Below, piece after piece: positions 5,641 through 9,011 of a DNA stretch of 9,011 nucleotides. Position 1 is the stretch's first letter, and each line of letters starts with the position of its first letter. The stretch is from Bacteroidia bacterium. Lineage in GTDB: Bacteria; Bacteroidota; Bacteroidia; JABDFU01. Both the position numbers and the translations under genes were made by a program. Under the pieces are notes generated by a model. It was not told the origin of the DNA, did no database searches, and saw only the letters and a program-made list of their open reading frames with translations. The stretch lies in NCBI GenBank assembly GCA_020849195.1, contig JADLGT010000163.1, positions 1 through 9,011 of the forward strand. Reading direction: 5' to 3'.

Positions 5641-8028
5641 ATGAAAAATTTCTTTATTGTTTTTTTAATTATAAATAGTTCGCTTTTGATCAAAGCCCAA
5701 AAGCAAGGAAATATATGGTATTTTGGGAAGCAATGTGGTCTTGATTTTTCCGGCGGAACGCCAGTCGTTATTTATGGAGGTCAAATAGGAAGTGATGTTC
5801 CTCTATGGGATGTTCAAGAAGGGACAAGCTCAATTGCTGACAGTTCGGGAAATTTATTATTCTATACAGGCGGTAAAACCATTTGGAATAAAAACCATAT
5901 CCCTATGCTAAACGGCACAGGACTTATGGGAGGCACATCTTCAACTCAATCAAGTCTTATTATCCCTCGTCCCGGAAGTAATAATATTTTTTATGTCTTT
6001 ACTTCAGATGAGTATCAAAGTTATCCTTCTTCGAAGGGGTATAGGTATAGCATTGTAGATATGTGCCTTGATAACGGAAAAGGAGCTGTAATTACAGGAC
6101 AAAAAAATATATTATTGTGTGATAGCTCTACAGAAAAAATCAGTGCTTGTATAGATGCAAACGAAACAGGATATTGGATAATGGGGCATAAAATGTTTTC
6201 AAACGAATTCCACGCATGGCATTTAACTTCCGGCGGTATTACAGATACAGTTATTTCTAAAATAGGAACCGTTCATGGATGGGATAGTTCAAATTTAACA
6301 TGGATAACAGCTTCATCTCAGGGAGAAATGAAATTTAACCCATTAGGAACAAAACTAGCATTGGCGATAAGTAATTTCGACCCTGCCTACTTTGACCTAT
6401 TTGACTTTAATAATGGCACAGGGACTGTAAGTAATTTTTGTCACATGGTACTTGACAGTCTCTTAGGTAAAAGAATATGGGGATGTGCATTTTCGCCCGA
6501 TGGTTCAAAATTATATGCAAGTGTTTCTGGGGGAGCAGGAGGTAAACGCCTATATCAATTTGATATGACAGCAGGTAATGGAAATTGCGACTCTGTAAAA
6601 AAATCAATATATACGCTATTTCAAGAGAATAATAACTCTGTAATGTTTGGACTACAAACAGCACCGAATGGTAAAATATATGCGGTAGCTAATTCTTATT
6701 TTGATTTAAGTTGTATAAATAATCCGAATACGTCTGGATTTGCGGCTGACTTTGATACAATAGCAATTAAATTATCAGGGCAGAATAATTATGAATTGCC
6801 TAATTTCATAGCAGGGTATAAATATCACAACCCAATATGCAATTGCCCTCTCTCATTAACTTCAAATTCTACCAACACTTCCTGCAACAACCAATGCACA
6901 GGCACAGCAAATGCAATTACTTGGGGCGGTACAGCACCCTTTACTTATTTGTGGAGCAATGGTCAAACAAGCCCAACAGCTACAACATTGTGTGCCGGCA
7001 ATTATAGCGTTACCGTTACCGACGGCGCCGGCAGCAGCATTACAAGCTCGGTTTCAATTAGTCAGCCTCCGGCACTTAACTTAACTTTTTCTAAAAACAA
7101 TACCTGCTCGGGTGCTGCTACGGGCAGCGCTACGCTTACTGTTACAGGCGGCACACCTGCCTACAGCTATTTGTGGAGCAACGGTAAACGTAGTCCGGCT
7201 TTAACTAAACTGCCGGCAGGTGTTTTTACCCTTACCCTTACCGATAAAAATGCTTGTACAACTATCGACTCCGTTGCTATTGGCACATTTCCGCTTCCAT
7301 CGGCTTCAATTACGGGCGATAGCATTATCTGTACCGGCCAATTAACAACACTTACTGCAAGTGGTGGCAGTAGTTATAAATGGAGTACCGGCGATACCAC
7401 AAGCAGCATTAGTGTTTCGCCGCCGCTCTCGTCGCTGTGTACGGTTACTGTAACCGATGCTAATTCGTGCTCAGCTACCGCTACCTATACTGTAACCGTA
7501 AACCCACGCCCAACTGTAACCTTAACACACGATACAGTTATATTAGCGGGCGACAGCGTACAGCTTACAGCAAGTGGTGGACTTACTTACTTGTGGCAAC
7601 CTGCAACAAGCCTAAACTATAACACAATTGCCAACCCCATTGCAGCACCTGCGCAAACCACTACTTATACCCTTACTATTACCGACATCAACGGCTGCGT
7701 AAATACAGCAACATGTACAGTATTTGTAAAACCTCCCTGCCTTGGCAGCGAGCGCGATGTTTTTATTCCAAATATTTTTTCGCCAAACAACGACGGAAAA
7801 AACGATGTGCTTAAAATTGAAGGTAACGGATTAACAAGTATTTACTGGGCTATATTCGACCGTTGGGGCAACTTGTTTTTTGAAACACGCGACCAATCGA
7901 GGGGCTGGGATGGAAATAAAAACGGCACTCCTGCCCTAAGCGGAACCTACGTGTATTACCTGAAAGCGGTTTGCATTAAAACAAATACCGAAATTAAATT
8001 AAAAGGAAATGTTAGTTTGGTGAGGTGA
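5641..8028 (+). CDS. Large secreted protein: propeller-like head, two SprB repeats, two Ig/PKD-like modules, T9SS type B sorting domain
   Basis: This is a 795-residue protein. Residues 1-20 are a signal peptide ending in 'IKAQ'. Residues about 21-400 are a beta-propeller-like region opening with 'GNIWYFGKQCGLDFSGG', a hallmark of Bacteroidota gliding-associated secreted proteins, and containing blade-like motifs such as 'FSPDGSKLYAS' and 'APNGKIYAV'. Residues about 403-476 and 478-550 are two SprB-type repeats ('FTYLWSNGQTSPTATTLCAG', 'YSYLWSNGKRSPALTKLPAG'). Residues about 551-622 and 623-698 are two Ig/PKD-like modules. Residues 706-795 are a type B (gliding-motility-associated) sorting domain: 'FIPNIFSPNNDGKND', 'FDRWGNLFFETRD', 'GTYVYYLKA'. 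Type B cargo is exported by T9SS, typically with help from a PorP/SprF-family outer-membrane partner; none is encoded here. Adhesion or surface binding is the likely role. I chose ATG 5641 because the signal peptide begins there; a TTG at 5599 would add 14 unlikely residues. TATATTTC at 5583-5590 is a possible -7 element without a clear -33. Composition shifts near 6850, at the propeller/SprB junction. Confidence 0.9.
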   Translation: MKNFFIVFLIINSSLLIKAQKQGNIWYFGKQCGLDFSGGTPVVIYGGQIGSDVPLWDVQEGTSSIADSSGNLLFYTGGKTIWNKNHIPMLNGTGLMGGTSSTQSSLIIPRPGSNNIFYVFTSDEYQSYPSSKGYRYSIVDMCLDNGKGAVITGQKNILLCDSSTEKISACIDANETGYWIMGHKMFSNEFHAWHLTSGGITDTVISKIGTVHGWDSSNLTWITASSQGEMKFNPLGTKLALAISNFDPAYFDLFDFNNGTGTVSNFCHMVLDSLLGKRIWGCAFSPDGSKLYASVSGGAGGKRLYQFDMTAGNGNCDSVKKSIYTLFQENNNSVMFGLQTAPNGKIYAVANSYFDLSCINNPNTSGFAADFDTIAIKLSGQNNYELPNFIAGYKYHNPICNCPLSLTSNSTNTSCNNQCTGTANAITWGGTAPFTYLWSNGQTSPTATTLCAGNYSVTVTDGAGSSITSSVSISQPPALNLTFSKNNTCSGAATGSATLTVTGGTPAYSYLWSNGKRSPALTKLPAGVFTLTLTDKNACTTIDSVAIGTFPLPSASITGDSIICTGQLTTLTASGGSSYKWSTGDTTSSISVSPPLSSLCTVTVTDANSCSATATYTVTVNPRPTVTLTHDTVILAGDSVQLTASGGLTYLWQPATSLNYNTIANPIAAPAQTTTYTLTITDINGCVNTATCTVFVKPPCLGSERDVFIPNIFSPNNDGKNDVLKIEGNGLTSIYWAIFDRWGNLFFETRDQSRGWDGNKNGTPALSGTYVYYLKAVCIKTNTEIKLKGNVSLVR

Positions 8029-8038
8029 AACGAGCTTC

Positions 8039-8383
8039 TTATTTGAATTGTTTTCTGTATTCCCTGCCCAAAGTAATTTGTATTGGCTTGTTCGAATGGT
8101 TGTTGAAACTAAGCGTGATAAGATCAAATTCTATTTTATACACAGCTTCTATTGCAACAAGCTGAGACTTATTAGCTCTGTATAACCTTCCTTCCGACAG
8201 CTCTATTAATTTTTCCAGTTTACAATTCATCAGCGTAACAGTTCTGCCATCTTTCATTAGCACACATTTATTTCTACGATCGTACTTATCTGTAGTTACA
8301 AGTATAAAATTTTTTATCGGTAGGTTTACTACACCACTACTTTCTGCAATATGAAAAAAAACATGTTTGAATCGCTCGCGCAT
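8039..8383 (-). CDS. Short standalone LytTR-type DNA-binding protein
   Basis: This is a 114-residue protein. Residues about 20-114 match a LytTR domain: 'LPIKNFILVTTDKYD' for the first strands (family pattern IPIxxIIYIEAxxxY), 'GRTVTLMNCKLEKLIELSEG' for the helix-bearing middle, then 'RLYRANKSQLVAIEAVYKI' where the family has F-x-R-x-H-x-S-x-LVN-x-x-x-I, and 'QITLGREYRKQFK' for the final strand and basic end. The usual His is Asn here (Asn71) and LVN is LVA. LytTR proteins bind DNA and in most cases carry a receiver or membrane domain; this one has only about 19 residues before the domain and no receiver. It may be regulated by its own level or by a partner, which is inference. Its stop lies 10 bases from the stop of the convergent type B surface gene. 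No ribosome-binding site is obvious before the ATG, and an A13 tract (T13 in the transcript sense) lies 27-39 bases upstream. Confidence 0.78.
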   Translation of the reverse strand: MRERFKHVFFHIAESSGVVNLPIKNFILVTTDKYDRRNKCVLMKDGRTVTLMNCKLEKLIELSEGRLYRANKSQLVAIEAVYKIEFDLITLSFNNHSNKPIQITLGREYRKQFK

Positions 8384-8409
8384 AAGGCAATTAAAATTGA
8401 CGTAATGAT

Positions 8410-8422
8410 AAAAAAAAAAAAA
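8410..8422. repeat. A13 homopolymer tract upstream of the LytTR gene
   Basis: Thirteen consecutive A lie between 26 and 39 bases upstream of the LytTR start codon, where a promoter or leader would be. Tracts of this length are prone to gain or lose a base during replication, so length variation could change expression. No -7 element of the TAnnTTTG type was found on the minus strand here. Confidence 0.6.
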
Positions 8423-8531
8423 TCGAACATTAAAGAGCTTTTTTGAAAAATCACTTGACTGTTCGAAGAAAAAGCACCGACAAAAGAATATACTGAATAG
8501 GGGATTAGGGAGCGAGATTTGTTTTTTAAAA

Positions 8532-8557
8532 TGTACGTTTTATATAATTATCGTACA
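8532..8557. promoter_or_regulatory. Short inverted repeat in the intergenic region between the LytTR and pirin genes
   Basis: tgtacg (8532-8537) and cgtaca (8552-8557) form a 6-bp inverted repeat around a 14-base AT-only stretch. The centre lies about 85 bases before the pirin start and 160 bases before the LytTR start. The arrangement suits an operator for a dimeric regulator, but six pairs can occur by chance in such AT-rich sequence. Confidence 0.25.
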
Positions 8558-8581
8558 GATTATTTTTTCTCTGTTTTCAGA

Positions 8582-8610
8582 TTGAACAAAACAAACATTT
8601 TGTAACTTCA
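8582..8610 (+). promoter_or_regulatory. Weak candidate promoter for the pirin gene
   Basis: TTG (8582-8584) is followed after 18 bases by TAACTTCA (8603-8610), six of eight positions of TAnnTTTG. Transcription would start near 8616, about 14 bases before the ATG, similar to the geometry proposed for the fibre gene. The spacer contains a 6-bp inverted repeat (acaaaa 8586-8591, ttttgt 8598-8603) that could be an operator. The matches are weak. Confidence 0.25.
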
Positions 8611-8629
8611 ATGACAAAATAAACTATTT

Positions 8630-9011
8630 ATGGAACGACGTGAATTTATTAAAGGATCGGCAATTATAGGTGCTTCAGTAATAGCGCCAAGTTTGCTCAA
8701 CGGCGCATCGGGTATGTTCGACAGCGACAAACAACGTAAAGTATATCGTGTACTTAAAGCCGATAAAACAATGGTGGGCACATTGCCTGTACTTCGGGCT
8801 TTTGCCGGCGATCACAACGATTTTGTTTCCCCATTTGTTTTTCTCGACGAGTTTGGACCGGTAATGGTAAACCCCAAAGATAAACCCTTGCGGGTTGATG
8901 CTCATCCACATGCGGGCGTCATTCCCACTACTTATTTTTCAGAAGGCTCGGGACATCACCGCGACAGCCTGAATTACGATTTTCAAATTAGCAAAGGAGA
9001 TTTTATGATGT
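8630..9011 (+). CDS. Pirin-family cupin protein with Tat signal, 3' end outside the window
   Basis: 127 residues are visible. The N-terminus 'MERREFIKGSAIIGASV' is a twin-arginine (Tat) signal: paired Arg3-Arg4 with 'REFIKG', then a hydrophobic stretch to about residue 26. Tat export moves already folded, often metal-containing, proteins. From about residue 60 the N-terminal pirin cupin is clear: 'SPFVFLDEFGPV', 'VDAHPHAGVIPTTYFSEG' and 'HHRDSLNYDFQISKGDFMM'. His92 and His94 in 'HPH' correspond to the first two metal ligands of pirins; the remaining His and Glu ligands should follow just past the window edge. Pirins are Fe-binding bicupins, some with quercetinase activity, but the substrate of exported bacterial members is unknown. 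The ATG at 8630 is favoured because it directly precedes the Tat motif. The gene is divergent from the LytTR gene, 246 bases away. Confidence 0.88.
   Translation, partial: MERREFIKGSAIIGASVIAPSLLNGASGMFDSDKQRKVYRVLKADKTMVGTLPVLRAFAGDHNDFVSPFVFLDEFGPVMVNPKDKPLRVDAHPHAGVIPTTYFSEGSGHHRDSLNYDFQISKGDFMM

Noticed and set aside
8423..8466. 7-bp inverted repeat tcgaaca / tgttcga
   Set aside because: A short arm and a 30-base spacer in AT-rich DNA; easily due to chance.
8530..8560. Possible LytTR binding site (TACGTT half-site at 8534)
   Set aside because: Only one half roughly fits the two-direct-repeat pattern known for LytTR regulators, and no second copy at the proper spacing was found.
8675..8911. 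78-residue minus-strand frame inside the pirin gene
   Set aside because: Antisense shadow of a well-supported plus-strand pirin coding region.

Overview
The window looks like the chromosome of a low-GC member of the Bacteroidota (Bacteroidetes). Several independent signs agree. It carries two type IX secretion system (T9SS) cargo proteins, one with a type A and one with a type B (gliding-motility-associated) C-terminal sorting domain. It also has SprB-type repeats, a PD40-propeller/TPR envelope protein, signal peptides ending in 'AQ', and promoter candidates resembling the Bacteroidota TTG-(about 20)-TAnnTTTG pattern. No finer taxonomic placement is supported.

Layout. Left block (1-2893), all on the minus strand: a small PspC-domain membrane protein (2645-2893), a secreted protein made of nine exact 34-residue TPR units (1397-2446), and, 50 bases further downstream, a TPR plus PD40-propeller protein cut by the window edge (1-1346). 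The last two probably form an operon. Its leader (2440-2544) contains an unusual pair of direct and inverted repeats. A 375-base divergent intergenic region (2894-3268) holds an excellent promoter for the PspC gene, a long imperfect hairpin and a plausible promoter for the next gene.

Central block (3269-8028), plus strand: two large surface proteins separated by a perfect 22-bp-stem terminator. The first (735 aa) is a fibre-like protein: signal peptide, about 23 tandem repeats of roughly 17 residues, an S74-type intramolecular chaperone (endosialidase-chaperone family) and a type A T9SS sorting domain. The second (795 aa) is a beta-propeller-like head followed by two SprB repeats, two Ig/PKD-like modules and a type B T9SS sorting domain. 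Base composition changes inside both genes: an AT-rich stretch runs from roughly 4.6-4.8 kb to about 6.85 kb, flanked by GC-richer coding sequence.

Right block: a short standalone LytTR-type DNA-binding protein (8039-8383, minus strand) converges on the second surface gene with only 10 bases between stop codons, and an A13 tract lies just upstream of it. A Tat-signal pirin-family protein starts at 8630 and runs off the window.

Taken together this is a cell-envelope and surface-display neighbourhood. The most interesting object is the fibre gene. It combines a self-cleaving trimerisation chaperone with a T9SS export signal in a way that raises a real question about where the mature fibre ends up. 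I found no CRISPR array, transposase, integrase, phage module, rRNA or tRNA.
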